DNA of 64,000 bases from Paludibacteraceae bacterium (GTDB taxonomy: Bacteria > Bacteroidota > Bacteroidia > Bacteroidales > Paludibacteraceae), in assembly GCA_024401535.1 (NCBI GenBank), contig JAKSKX010000006.1, forward strand, positions 1 through 64,000, read 5' to 3'. The position numbers were made by a program, and so were the translations under genes. Under the pieces are notes generated by a model. The model ran no database searches. It was given only the letters and a program-made list of their open reading frames with translations, and was not told the origin of the DNA. How positions within the stretch are numbered: the stretch's first letter is position 1; each line of letters begins with the position of its first letter. This document shows positions 16,418 to 25,110 of the stretch, in pieces.

Positions 16418-18433
16418 ATGAATAAAACTTTAGGAGCATTCACAATGGCTATTACTCTTTCTGGTTGTGCAGGCACCGTTGCAGTCGATAACGAGAGCAA
16501 ATCTGTTCAGGATTCTGCTGTCTTCGACTATCATGTTGACAGTTTTTATGATGTCGAAGTTTTGCGCTATAAAGTGCCAGGTTTCGAGAACCTTTCTCTT
16601 AATCAAAAGCTTTTGATCTATAATCTGTCAAAGGCGGCTGAGCAAGGTCGTGATATTCTTTTTGACCAAAACTGTGCTTATAATCTTAGAATCAAAGATG
16701 TTCTTGAGTACATCTATATCAAGCAAATTGGTGCTGACGATGAGAAGAACTTCGCAGCTTTAGAGCTGTATTTAAAGCGTTTTTGGTTCTCGAATGGTAT
16801 TCATCACCATTATTCTACTGACAAGTTCTATCCAGAGTTTTCTAAGGAGTGGTTTTCTGCTTGTTATGATAAATTTGAAGAGCCAGTTGTACTTTCAAAG
16901 GACGAGGCCATAAAAGTTTTGTTTGATACTACATTTTTAACTAAGCGTGTTAATCAAGCTGACGGAGAGGATTTGATTGCTACTTCTGCAAACAATTATT
17001 ATGAAGGTGTTTCTCAGAAGGAGGCTGAAGATTACTACAACTCTATGCGTGATTCTTCGGACAAAACTCCTATTTCGTATGGCTTAAATTCAAAGCTCTA
17101 CAAAGACAAGGACGGCGTTATCAAGGAAGATGTTTGGTATTTGAATGGCAAGTATGCAGAGCGAATCAGAAGTATTGTTTACTGGCTTGAAGAAGCTTTG
17201 CCTTATGCCGAGAATGACCAGCAAAAAGAGACTATCAATCTTTTAATTGAGTTCTATACGACAGGTGACCTCAAAAAGTTTGACGAGTACAGCATAAGTT
17301 GGGTTAAGGATACTCTTAGCCGTGTCGATTTTGTTAACGGTTTCATAGAGACTTACGGAGACCCTCTTGGCATAAAGGCAAGTTGGGAGTCTATCGTTAA
17401 TTTTAAGGACATTGAGGCTACTCGCCGTTCTGATGTCTTGTGCGAGAATGCTCAGTGGTTTGAAGATAATTCACCGGTTGCTCCCGAGTTCAAGAAAAAG
17501 AAGTGCAAGGGTGTGACAGCCAAGGTTATCAATGCCGCTTTCTTGGCCGGAGACTGCTACCCGGCAACACCTATTGGAATTAACCTTCCAAATGCTAACT
17601 GGATTAGAGAGGTTCACGGCTCTAAGTCAGTTACCATTGAGAATATCACTCGTGCATATCATGAGGCAGCTAAAGGTAACGGTTTCCATGATGAATTTGT
17701 TTATTCTGATGCAGAGCGTGAATTGATTGCAAAGTATGGTTTTCAGTCTGATAATATTCACACAGATTTGCACGAATGTCTTGGTCACGGAAGCGGTAGA
17801 TTGGCCGACGGTGTGACTGGTGACGAGCTTGGTGTTTATGGAGCAACTATAGAGGAAGCTCGTGCTGATTTGTTCGGCCTTTACTATGCTGCTGACCCGA
17901 AAATGGTCGAGCTTGGTCTTCTTCCAAGTGCCGATGCCTACAAGTCGGAGTACTATACGTACATGATGAACGGTCTTTTGACTCAGCTTGTCCGTATAAA
18001 CTTGGGTGATAATATTGAGGAGGCACACATGCGTAATCGTGCATTGATTGCTCGTTGGGCATTGGAGAAAGGTGCTTCTGACAATGTTGTAGAGCTGACT
18101 AAAGTCAATGGCAAGACATACGTCAAAATCAACGACTATACGAAGCTTCGTTCCTTGTTCGGAAATCTGCTTACAGAGATTCAGAGAATCAAGTCAACAG
18201 GCGACTTTAATGCTGCTCGCAATTTGGTCGAGACTTATTCGGTAAAGATTGATTTGGAACTTCACAAGGAGATAAAGGAGCGTTACTCCAACTTGAACAT
18301 CAAGCCTTACAAGGGCTTCATAAACCCTACTTATAAGCTCGTTAAGGATGGTAGCAAGGTTGTTGATGTAGAAGTATCTTATGATGACACATTTGCTGGT
18401 CAAATGCTATCTTTCCCGATGTCGGAGAAATAG
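16418..18433 (+). CDS. Dipeptidyl peptidase III, predicted lipoprotein
   Basis: A 671-residue zinc peptidase of family M49, which removes dipeptides from peptide N-termini. The zinc motif HEXXGH appears as HECLGH (His452-His457), the Cys-bearing form I recall from B. thetaiotaomicron DPP III (about 675 residues). The second motif EEARADLFGLY supplies the third zinc ligand (about residue 480). The N-terminus MNKTLGAFTMAITLSGC has a lipobox (LSGC, Cys18), so the mature enzyme should be lipidated and sit in the periplasm or on the outer membrane, unlike the cytoplasmic eukaryotic enzyme. Upstream is an exported hypothetical protein; downstream is a strong terminator. Confidence 0.93.
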   Translation: MNKTLGAFTMAITLSGCAGTVAVDNESKSVQDSAVFDYHVDSFYDVEVLRYKVPGFENLSLNQKLLIYNLSKAAEQGRDILFDQNCAYNLRIKDVLEYIYIKQIGADDEKNFAALELYLKRFWFSNGIHHHYSTDKFYPEFSKEWFSACYDKFEEPVVLSKDEAIKVLFDTTFLTKRVNQADGEDLIATSANNYYEGVSQKEAEDYYNSMRDSSDKTPISYGLNSKLYKDKDGVIKEDVWYLNGKYAERIRSIVYWLEEALPYAENDQQKETINLLIEFYTTGDLKKFDEYSISWVKDTLSRVDFVNGFIETYGDPLGIKASWESIVNFKDIEATRRSDVLCENAQWFEDNSPVAPEFKKKKCKGVTAKVINAAFLAGDCYPATPIGINLPNANWIREVHGSKSVTIENITRAYHEAAKGNGFHDEFVYSDAERELIAKYGFQSDNIHTDLHECLGHGSGRLADGVTGDELGVYGATIEEARADLFGLYYAADPKMVELGLLPSADAYKSEYYTYMMNGLLTQLVRINLGDNIEEAHMRNRALIARWALEKGASDNVVELTKVNGKTYVKINDYTKLRSLFGNLLTEIQRIKSTGDFNAARNLVETYSVKIDLELHKEIKERYSNLNIKPYKGFINPTYKLVKDGSKVVDVEVSYDDTFAGQMLSFPMSEK

Positions 18434-18460
18434 TTGGAACTAACAAAGGCAAATTAAATA

Positions 18461-18490
18461 AAAGGCGTGCATTATAGCACGCCTTTTATT
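18461..18490 (+). terminator. Rho-independent terminator after DPP III
   Basis: The stem GGCGTGC / GCACGCC with a 6-nt loop is preceded by AAA and followed by TTTTATT, 28 bp past the stop codon. Confidence 0.9.
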
Positions 18491-18532
18491 GTAAATTAAG
18501 CCTTAAAAGGATTATTCATAATTTTAATTTTT

Positions 18533-18559
18533 ATAACGGCATAATTGTTTTGCCGTTAT
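18533..18559. repeat. Perfect 9-bp inverted repeat in a convergent spacer
   Basis: ATAACGGCA and TGCCGTTAT are separated by 9 nt between the convergent ends of the DPP III gene and folP. Neither strand has a T-tract directly after the stem, so it is not a textbook terminator; it may still end folP-operon transcription or be a binding site. The rest of 18491-18697 is AT-rich with no gene seen. Confidence 0.5.
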
Positions 18560-18697
18560 GAAAATTTTATGCTAAAAAAAGCAACAAAAACATTTTATAG
18601 CACTTAATTATTTTTGTAATAGTTCTGGTCAACTTTTTTTGTGTCAAATTGCACGCATAATATTGTCACAAAATCAAACTACAATATAATTTGACGG

Positions 18698-19552
18698 TTA
18701 TAATCCTGTTTTATTGTACATTTCTACAATTTTGACGGTTTCGACAGCTTCTTTCACGTCATGCACCCTCAAAATCATAGGCAGACCGCTCGAAAGTGCA
18801 AGCGTATGAAGTGCTGTAGTTGCGTTAAGACTTTCCTCGATGGTTGTCTCCGCAACCTGCCATGCCATACGTTTTCTAGAGACTCCGACAAGCAGAGGAC
18901 ACCCTTCGAAATTTCTGAATTCGCCCAAATGGGACAGCAGTTGATAGTTCTGCTCCATAGTCTTTGAGAAGCCAAAGCCAGGGTCAAGTATGACGTCGCT
19001 TATGCCTAAAAGTCTGCATTCGTCAAGCTTACGTGCAAAGAACTTGAAGATGTCATCAAGAAAACTGCCGTATTTGGCGCTTTCCTGCTGTTCTGCGACG
19101 CTCTTGCCTATGCTGTGCATAAGAATATAGGGAACGTGCAGTTTGGCCACTGTGGGGAGCATTTCTTTGTCAATCTCTCCAGCTGAAATATCGTTGATGA
19201 TGTCGGCACCGCAACTGTTTACCGACACCTCTGCCACTTTTGAGCGGAACGTGTCTATCGAGATAATGATTTCGGGAAAGGCACTTCGTACAATTTCTGT
19301 TGCATTGCACACGCGGTCAAGTTCCTCCTGTTCGCTAACTTCTGCCGCTCCGGGTCTGGAACTGTAGCCACCAATGTCAATTATTTCCGCGCCTTCAGAG
19401 ATTAGCTTTTCTGCTCTCTTTTGTATTGCATCATTGTCTTTTTCGACTCGACTGCCAGAATAGAACGAGTCCGGTGTGGCATTGAGAATGCCCATAATTA
19501 TGTTGCGGTCGAAGTCAATTAGACCGCGATTCTTGATGTTTATCATAGTCAT
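18698..19552 (-). CDS. folP: Dihydropteroate synthase
   Basis: A 284-residue cytoplasmic enzyme joining p-aminobenzoate to hydroxymethyl-dihydropterin diphosphate in folate synthesis; it is the sulfonamide target. The TIM-barrel signatures are intact: MGILNATPDSFYSGSR (with Ala in the usual Val place), IIDIGGYSSRPGA, ISIDTFRSKVAE, INDISAG, DPGFGFSKT, VGVSRKRM and RVHDVKEAV. Length is normal. It is the last gene of the eight-gene - strand operon and starts 3 bp after the ispG stop, so translation is probably coupled. A second ATG two codons downstream is an alternative start. Confidence 0.95.
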   Translation of the reverse strand: MTMINIKNRGLIDFDRNIIMGILNATPDSFYSGSRVEKDNDAIQKRAEKLISEGAEIIDIGGYSSRPGAAEVSEQEELDRVCNATEIVRSAFPEIIISIDTFRSKVAEVSVNSCGADIINDISAGEIDKEMLPTVAKLHVPYILMHSIGKSVAEQQESAKYGSFLDDIFKFFARKLDECRLLGISDVILDPGFGFSKTMEQNYQLLSHLGEFRNFEGCPLLVGVSRKRMAWQVAETTIEESLNATTALHTLALSSGLPMILRVHDVKEAVETVKIVEMYNKTGL

Positions 19553-19555
19553 GAG

Positions 19556-21265
19556 CTATTTGTCGATCCAATCTCCGTTATCCTTGATAAGCTGAATTAG
19601 TTTGTCAACAGCGTCATCCTCTGGCACCATTTTTTCTACGCAGTTTTTGCCTTTGTATAGGTTCACTTTTCCACGTCCTGAACCGACATAGCCGTAGTCT
19701 GCGTCAGCCATTTCTCCCGGTCCATTTACAATACAACCCATGACACCAATCTTCAATCCTTTAAGGTGTGAAAGAGCAGATTTAACCTTGGCAAGAGTAT
19801 TCTGCATGTCATAGAGAGTACGGCCGCAGCTTGGACAGCTGATGAATTCAGTCTTGAATATTCTGCGTCGAGTTGCCTGAAGAATGCCGTGGCAAACGGT
19901 AGCAGACTCTTCCAAGTCACTAATAAGGCAAATGCCGTCAATAAGCCTGTCGATGAGCAATGCACCCATATCCGCCGCTGTGAAAAGTTGAAGTTCGTCC
20001 AAATTTTCCGCAGGCGAATCGACTAGAGCAACTACTGGATTTTGCTTGCCAGCCTTAATAAGCTGGCTTACAAGCGCTCTTATTTCGCCTACAATATGGC
20101 GTCCGCAAGGACGGGCAAGAATCACTGTGTCCTCTGGTAAAGATGTTGCCAGTTCGATGTCCGAACAGTCAACAACCTGGAATTTCTTGTCGCTGTCGAT
20201 TGAAATTGAGTCTGTTGTATAGCTCTTTACCAAATAGTCTGGCTGTGCGTTTTCATTGTTGCCTTTCTGCTTTGTGATGACTACAGGGACGTTGTCGCCG
20301 CCGATATTTCCTACAGCTTTCGATGTTCTTCCCTTGCCCGAGCGAATGGCCTCGTCTATGCACTTGTCACCCATAACAAGAGCGTGTCTTGAGCGTCTCT
20401 GGACATAGTCGGCAAGCATCTTTGCAACGGGAATTTCAGCTTCTGGGTCTTCTGACAGAGAAACTCGTATTGTGTCTCCAATTCCGTCAAGCAGAAGTGC
20501 CGTAATACCAGCTGCACTCTTGATTCTTCCGTCCTCTCCTTCGCCAGCCTCAGTCACGCCAAGATGGATAGGGTAGTTAAGTCCTTCCTCGTCCATTTTC
20601 TCTGCCAAAAGACGCACAGTACGTACCATAATGACGACGTTTGAAGCCTTGATAGAGACCACCACGTTAAGGAAATCTTGGCTCTTGCAGATGCGAAGAA
20701 ACTCAAGGCAAGACTCAACCATACCTTCTGAAGTGTCTCCGTATCGGGACAAAATTCTGTCGGAAAGAGAGCCGTGGTTGACGCCTATTCTTACGGCTGT
20801 ATTGTTCTGCTTACAGAGGTCAAGGAACGGGATAAGTTTCTCCTTGATTTTTTCTATTTCCTGAGCATACTCTTCGTCAGTATATTGAAAAGTCTTTTGT
20901 GTATGTGTTGAGTCAACATAGTTGCCTGGGTTGATTCTAACTTTCTCGACATTAGTAGCGGCTGCCATGGCTGCTGCCGGGTTGAAGTGTATGTCTGCAA
21001 CCAAAGGGACATTGCAGCCTCTTTTCCTAAGCTCGTTTCTAACAAGCCCTAAGTTGTTGGCTTCCTTGATTCCCTGAGCTGTAAAGCGGACGATTTCTCC
21101 GCCAGCCTGAGCGATTCTTTCAGCCTGAGACACAGAGGCCTCTATGTCGTTTGTATCAGTGTTTCCCATGCTTTGAACACGGATGGGAAAGTTCCCTCCC
21201 AAAGAAAGGTCTGCAATCTTAACGTCGATTGTCGCTCTCTTGTTATAGTTAAACCAGTCTCTCAT
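19556..21265 (-). CDS. ispG: 4-hydroxy-3-methylbut-2-enyl-diphosphate synthase, long form
   Basis: A 569-residue [4Fe-4S] enzyme of the MEP isoprenoid pathway converting MEcPP to HMBPP. The N-terminal TIM barrel starts at RVQSMGNTDTNDIEA. The cluster-binding C-terminal domain has CPSCGRTL (about residue 475) and MGCIVNGPGEM (about 511), giving three Cys ligands plus a Glu. The extra central domain (roughly residues 290-440) marks the long form known in Bacteroidetes, chlamydiae and plants; E. coli IspG is about 370 residues. The gene lies 11 bp after the TPR gene and 3 bp before folP, in an operon whose first members include a SufT-like Fe-S assembly factor. Confidence 0.95.
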   Translation of the reverse strand: MRDWFNYNKRATIDVKIADLSLGGNFPIRVQSMGNTDTNDIEASVSQAERIAQAGGEIVRFTAQGIKEANNLGLVRNELRKRGCNVPLVADIHFNPAAAMAAATNVEKVRINPGNYVDSTHTQKTFQYTDEEYAQEIEKIKEKLIPFLDLCKQNNTAVRIGVNHGSLSDRILSRYGDTSEGMVESCLEFLRICKSQDFLNVVVSIKASNVVIMVRTVRLLAEKMDEEGLNYPIHLGVTEAGEGEDGRIKSAAGITALLLDGIGDTIRVSLSEDPEAEIPVAKMLADYVQRRSRHALVMGDKCIDEAIRSGKGRTSKAVGNIGGDNVPVVITKQKGNNENAQPDYLVKSYTTDSISIDSDKKFQVVDCSDIELATSLPEDTVILARPCGRHIVGEIRALVSQLIKAGKQNPVVALVDSPAENLDELQLFTAADMGALLIDRLIDGICLISDLEESATVCHGILQATRRRIFKTEFISCPSCGRTLYDMQNTLAKVKSALSHLKGLKIGVMGCIVNGPGEMADADYGYVGSGRGKVNLYKGKNCVEKMVPEDDAVDKLIQLIKDNGDWIDK

Positions 21266-21276
21266 ATCAAAATATG

Positions 21277-22788
21277 TTAAAATGGAAGTTCTGTTATCAT
21301 GTTTTGAAATACTATGTCCGTCTTTGCTTCAGGACAGTAGCTGTTGAAGTTCTCTTTTGCAAGAGGGTCAATTTTAAAGGCTGTGTTAAGGTTGTTGGCT
21401 GCGGCATTCTTGTCACCGGTTTTGTAGTCAACAACAGCTTCGTACATCAGTGCGTTGTGCAGTTCTTTGGTAAAGCATAACAGCATGTTGATATAGAAGC
21501 GTGCCAGTATGTAAGTTTTATGTTTGAGCTGAAATTCAATTAGTTCCGTCAATGTGAATGCGTCAAACTCGTTATTGTTTGCCATCTCCATAAGGTAAGA
21601 TTCAGCCTCGTCCTGCTTGCCAAGAGCCAGTAGAATTTGGGCTTTTAGGCTTGACCAAATGCCCATATCTATTTTGTTTTCGCTGTCCACTCTGTTGTAT
21701 TCTGCTTCAGCTTCCTTTGCTCTACCTAGTTTGATCAGGCAAATTAACTTCATTACAAACTCTTGGCTTATGCCAAAGCTATTCATGATTCCGTTCGAGT
21801 TCAGTGACTTGTCATAGTATTCAATAGCCTCATCGAACTGCCCAATGTTCATATAGCAGTTTCCTATGCGGTCATAAACCTCATACATTCTGTTCTCTTT
21901 AGGGAAACCGTCGTATTTAAGGAAGTATTCAAGTGCATTTGCATAGTTACCGTTGTCGTAATATGTTTCAGCTATTTGGTATGGATATCTTGAATCCTTT
22001 TTGTTTATTATTTCAGCCTTTTTGTAGGCGTTCATTTCTTCCTCATAGTTCCTTAGTTCGTGATAAAGCTCACCTATCTCGAACCAAGCTTTGTCATTAT
22101 AGGCGTTTCTGTCGAGAACATTGTTAAGTAACTTTTCTGCTTTACCCAATGATTCTTTTGTGCCTATTCTTATTAGTGTTTGCGCTGCATATACGTATAA
22201 CTCTTCGTCATTCTTTTCGACCTTTGCCGCATCACGCAAGATGTCAAGTACAAGCTTCGGGTAAAGATTGTGGAATTTGTTGAAAAAGGCTTTATAGTAT
22301 GGAATGGAAGGAAGAATATCTGCCATGCAGTTGAATTTGCTTTTAAGATTCAGTCTTAGCATTCTTTCCACCTCGCTAACTTCAAATTCTTTCAGTTGGG
22401 ATATCTCCTCAGTATAGAGTATATATCTGTGAATCAAGTATAGAGGTGTTTCCATTCCTTGGACTACTATGCCCGAATCTCTTTGTTTAAGGTCATTCAG
22501 CAAATCTTCGTAAACATATATCCTGTCTCTCAATTCTTTGGCAAATGAACAAAGAAACAAACCTCTGCAAATCAAGGCAAACTTGTTCCTGTTTGAGTTG
22601 TTAGGGTTGCTAATGTTGTAGAACAGGCACCTTTCAGCTTCAATATATTTGCCATTTTCCATGAGAAAATCAACACCGCACTTTACGACTGAGAAGTCGA
22701 GTTTTCCCACTTCTGCAGTCGTATCCTTGATAAGTTGCTCTGCATATTTGCTGAACATTTCCTTGTTGTCAGAGTTGTATTGTCTCAT
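21277..22788 (-). CDS. TPR-repeat protein of unknown role
   Basis: A 503-residue, helix-rich protein without signal peptide or membrane segment. From about residue 185 onward it shows tetratricopeptide-like helical pairs: AWFEIGELYHELRNYEEEMNA, PYQIAETYYDNGNYANALEYF, YDRIGNCYMNIGQFDEAIEYY, LKAQILLALGKQDEAESYL and a last incomplete unit. The N-terminal part is helical and less regular. TPR scaffolds bind partner proteins; none is indicated except operon neighbours LpxH (upstream) and IspG (downstream). Two-residue variations make the exact repeat count uncertain. Confidence 0.8.
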   Translation of the reverse strand: MRQYNSDNKEMFSKYAEQLIKDTTAEVGKLDFSVVKCGVDFLMENGKYIEAERCLFYNISNPNNSNRNKFALICRGLFLCSFAKELRDRIYVYEDLLNDLKQRDSGIVVQGMETPLYLIHRYILYTEEISQLKEFEVSEVERMLRLNLKSKFNCMADILPSIPYYKAFFNKFHNLYPKLVLDILRDAAKVEKNDEELYVYAAQTLIRIGTKESLGKAEKLLNNVLDRNAYNDKAWFEIGELYHELRNYEEEMNAYKKAEIINKKDSRYPYQIAETYYDNGNYANALEYFLKYDGFPKENRMYEVYDRIGNCYMNIGQFDEAIEYYDKSLNSNGIMNSFGISQEFVMKLICLIKLGRAKEAEAEYNRVDSENKIDMGIWSSLKAQILLALGKQDEAESYLMEMANNNEFDAFTLTELIEFQLKHKTYILARFYINMLLCFTKELHNALMYEAVVDYKTGDKNAAANNLNTAFKIDPLAKENFNSYCPEAKTDIVFQNMITELPF

Positions 22789-22803
22789 CTTATTGTTGTT
22801 CGT

Positions 22804-23598
22804 TTAGCATACATCGGACAAATCGCAGCAACTAGCTCTATCCACCTGGTCTATATAGTTGTCAAGGTAAAACGAGCCGTCCTCCGGATTTAGTACGCCG
22901 AATGTGAAGTTTCTAATCCAGTCGCCAATAATCACCACTCTTGAATCCTTCTTAATCATTAAGTCAAGTTCTATGTGTCTGTGGCCATAGATGTAGAAGT
23001 CGTGATGATTATTCATCTCTGTTTCCTTAGAATATTTTACAAGGTATTCACTATCTTCTCCAAGATAGTTTTCTGCTCTATTCCCCTTTTTCTTCATGCG
23101 GTTGTAGCGGCTCCACCAATGGCCGAAAGGCATGGTTACGTCAGGGTGAATCCACTTGTACATCCACTGACAAGCCTTGTTCCTGAAGAAGGAGCGTACG
23201 AAACGGAATGAGCGGCTTGGGTCTCCTAAACCATCTCCGTGTCCCATAAAGAATTTTTTTCCGGCTATCTCAATTTCGGTTTCTTTATGTATTACTTTTA
23301 TCCCTATTTCCTGCTCCATATAGCCGAACATCCAGATGTCATGGTTTCCTGTGAACAGTGTGACAGGTATGTCTGAATCTGTGTATTCTGCGAGCTTGCC
23401 AAGTACACGAACAAAACCTTTCGGAACTACTTCGTTGTATTCGAACCAATAGTCGAATACATCACCAAGAAGATATAGCTCGGCACAGCTGTCCTTTATT
23501 TCAGTTAGCCATTTGACGAACCTTTGTTCACGTTCCCTTGACGGAATGTCGTAGTCGAGTCCGAAATGAAAGTCCGATGCGAAATAAATCTTCTTCAT
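22804..23598 (-). CDS. lpxH: UDP-2,3-diacylglucosamine diphosphatase-like metallophosphoesterase
   Basis: A 264-residue calcineurin-fold phosphoesterase of the LpxH family, which cleaves UDP-2,3-diacylglucosamine to lipid X in lipid A synthesis at the cytoplasmic membrane face. Metal-binding motifs in order: SDFHFG (residues 8-13; SDLHLG in E. coli), GDVFDYWFE, GNHDIWMFG, GHGDGLGD and GHRHIE. The C-terminal tail DRASCCDLSDVC has three Cys and is longer than in E. coli LpxH (about 240 residues). It is in the middle of the - strand operon, 12 bp from its neighbour. Confidence 0.88.
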   Translation of the reverse strand: MKKIYFASDFHFGLDYDIPSREREQRFVKWLTEIKDSCAELYLLGDVFDYWFEYNEVVPKGFVRVLGKLAEYTDSDIPVTLFTGNHDIWMFGYMEQEIGIKVIHKETEIEIAGKKFFMGHGDGLGDPSRSFRFVRSFFRNKACQWMYKWIHPDVTMPFGHWWSRYNRMKKKGNRAENYLGEDSEYLVKYSKETEMNNHHDFYIYGHRHIELDLMIKKDSRVVIIGDWIRNFTFGVLNPEDGSFYLDNYIDQVDRASCCDLSDVC

Positions 23599-23610
23599 TT
23601 TTGTGAGTTT

Positions 23611-24201
23611 TTAGTAGTAAATGTAGCCGAAAGCTCCACAGAGAATTATTAGGTAAATTGGATTCAGACTGAAAAAATATGTCATGACAAACACGACTGC
23701 GCAAATAATGACGCTCACCCAGTCTATGAAGTTTTCTCCGTTCATCATCAGCACTCCTGCCGAGAATATCAATCCTACGACAACCGGCTTCAGCGATGAA
23801 AGGGCATGCTTGACATATTTGTTGTCACGGTTTTTGAACAGCCACAGGATTACGCCTATCATCAAAAGAATAGTAGGCAAACACAATGCGAATGTTGCAA
23901 AGCAGGAGCCTAGTATTCCTGCCCAAGTAGGATCCATAAAACCGCCAGTCTCTGGATTTGTGGCAAGTGTGTGGCTCGCTGTGTAGCCTACGTATGTGGC
24001 GCAGTTGATAGAGATGGGACCTGGTGTCATTTGCGAGACTGCAAGAATGTCTGCAAACTCTGTGCTTGTCATCCATTTCCGGCTGTCAACAACGTCGAAC
24101 TGAATCATGCTTATCATTCCGTACCCACCTCCGAAACCGAATGTTCCAATCTTGAAGAAGGTTATGAAAAGTTTTCCCAAAAGTAGCAAGAACTCACTCA
24201 T
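23611..24201 (-). CDS. Half-size chromate transporter-family protein (second subunit)
   Basis: A 196-residue membrane protein of the CHR (ChrA) family, single-domain form. The signature FFKIGTFGFGGGYGMISM near the N-terminus and MTPGPISINCATYVGY (about residue 58) are characteristic, followed by four or five transmembrane helices. Short CHR proteins work as pairs, and its partner overlaps it by 8 bp upstream. ChrA proteins export chromate by proton antiport, but many Bacteroidetes pairs have no tested substrate and no metal-resistance neighbours are present, so the label is a family name only. Confidence 0.88.
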   Translation of the reverse strand: MSEFLLLLGKLFITFFKIGTFGFGGGYGMISMIQFDVVDSRKWMTSTEFADILAVSQMTPGPISINCATYVGYTASHTLATNPETGGFMDPTWAGILGSCFATFALCLPTILLMIGVILWLFKNRDNKYVKHALSSLKPVVVGLIFSAGVLMMNGENFIDWVSVIICAVVFVMTYFFSLNPIYLIILCGAFGYIYY

Positions 24202-24772
24202 TGTCCACCTCCTCTGACTCTGACTTCTTTTTGTCGTTATATATTCCTATTGACATGCCTCCTATGAGCGCCACTGCAATTATATATATTGGCGAAACCT
24301 TGGCAAAGACAATCAAGGCACATGCAATAATTGGTACGGGCAAATGCTTCCAAGTTAGCTTTGACTTGAAGAACATGCGTATTGATGGCGCAAGAATCAA
24401 GGCTACAACACAAGGACGTATGCCTTTGAATATGCGGACAACTGTTTCATTCTCCCTCTCGTTCATAAAGAATGTGCTTATTACGCCTATTATGATAAGA
24501 GAGGGTAGTACAGCGCCCATGAACGCAGCAAATGCTCCGCTCTTGCCGCAGATCTTGTAGCCTACATAAAGGGCTGTGTTGATTGCAAAGACTCCCGGCA
24601 GCGATTGGACTATGGTAATCATATCCCAAAACTCGTCCTCCTTGAGCCATTTCTTTGATTTGGTGACTTCCCTTTCGACCAGTGCCAGCATCGCATATCC
24701 GCCGCCTAAAGTGAAGCCTCCTATCTTAAAGAATTTTATGAATAATTCTATGCAAGTTTTTAGTTTTGACAT
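24194..24772 (-). CDS. Half-size chromate transporter-family protein (first subunit)
   Basis: A 192-residue CHR-family membrane protein with FFKIGGFTLGGGYAMLALVE at the N-terminus and QSLPGVFAINTALYVGY (about residue 55). It is homologous to the next gene but clearly diverged (SLPGVFAIN versus MTPGPISIN), as expected for heteromeric subunits inserted with opposite topology. Its stop overlaps the start of the second subunit by 8 bp, implying coupled translation. The C-terminus is charged (KKSESEEVDNE). Confidence 0.88.
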   Translation of the reverse strand: MSKLKTCIELFIKFFKIGGFTLGGGYAMLALVEREVTKSKKWLKEDEFWDMITIVQSLPGVFAINTALYVGYKICGKSGAFAAFMGAVLPSLIIIGVISTFFMNERENETVVRIFKGIRPCVVALILAPSIRMFFKSKLTWKHLPVPIIACALIVFAKVSPIYIIAVALIGGMSIGIYNDKKKSESEEVDNE

Positions 24773-24783
24773 CGTTCTGTTTC

Positions 24784-25098
24784 TTATAGAAACCCTAATT
24801 CAAGTTTTGCCTCTTCACTCATCATGTCCTGCGTCCATTCCGGCTCAAATACTATTTCCACATCGCATGACTCTACGCCGTCAATGCCTTCAACCTTCTG
24901 CTTGACATCTTCAACGATGAAGTCTCCGGCAGGGCATGAAGGGGCAGTTAGAGTCATCTTTATGCTGACGTGCTTGTCGTTGACCTCTATGCCATAGACA
25001 AGTCCGAGTTCATATACGTCTATTGGAATTTCCGGGTCGTAAACTGTCTTTAGGACACTAACAACTTTTTCCTCAATCTCTAGAAATTCGTTTTCCAT
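24784..25098 (-). CDS. DUF59 / MIP18-family Fe-S assembly factor (SufT-like)
   Basis: A 104-residue cytoplasmic protein of the DUF59 (MIP18/SufT) family, which helps mature Fe-S proteins. Conserved features are the VYDPEIPIDVYELGLVYG stretch and the invariant Cys in TAPSCPAGDFI, followed by EPEWTQDMMSEEAKLELGFL-like C-terminal residues typical of SufT. The other suf genes are not in this window. Two operon members downstream, IspG and perhaps others, need Fe-S clusters, making functional grouping plausible. Confidence 0.88.
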   Translation of the reverse strand: MENEFLEIEEKVVSVLKTVYDPEIPIDVYELGLVYGIEVNDKHVSIKMTLTAPSCPAGDFIVEDVKQKVEGIDGVESCDVEIVFEPEWTQDMMSEEAKLELGFL

Positions 25099-25110
25099 TA
25101 TATCGTGCTA

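Noticed and set aside
23611-24772. Chromate resistance locus
   Set aside because: Only the transporter pair is present, inside a housekeeping operon, with no chrB, regulator or reductase.
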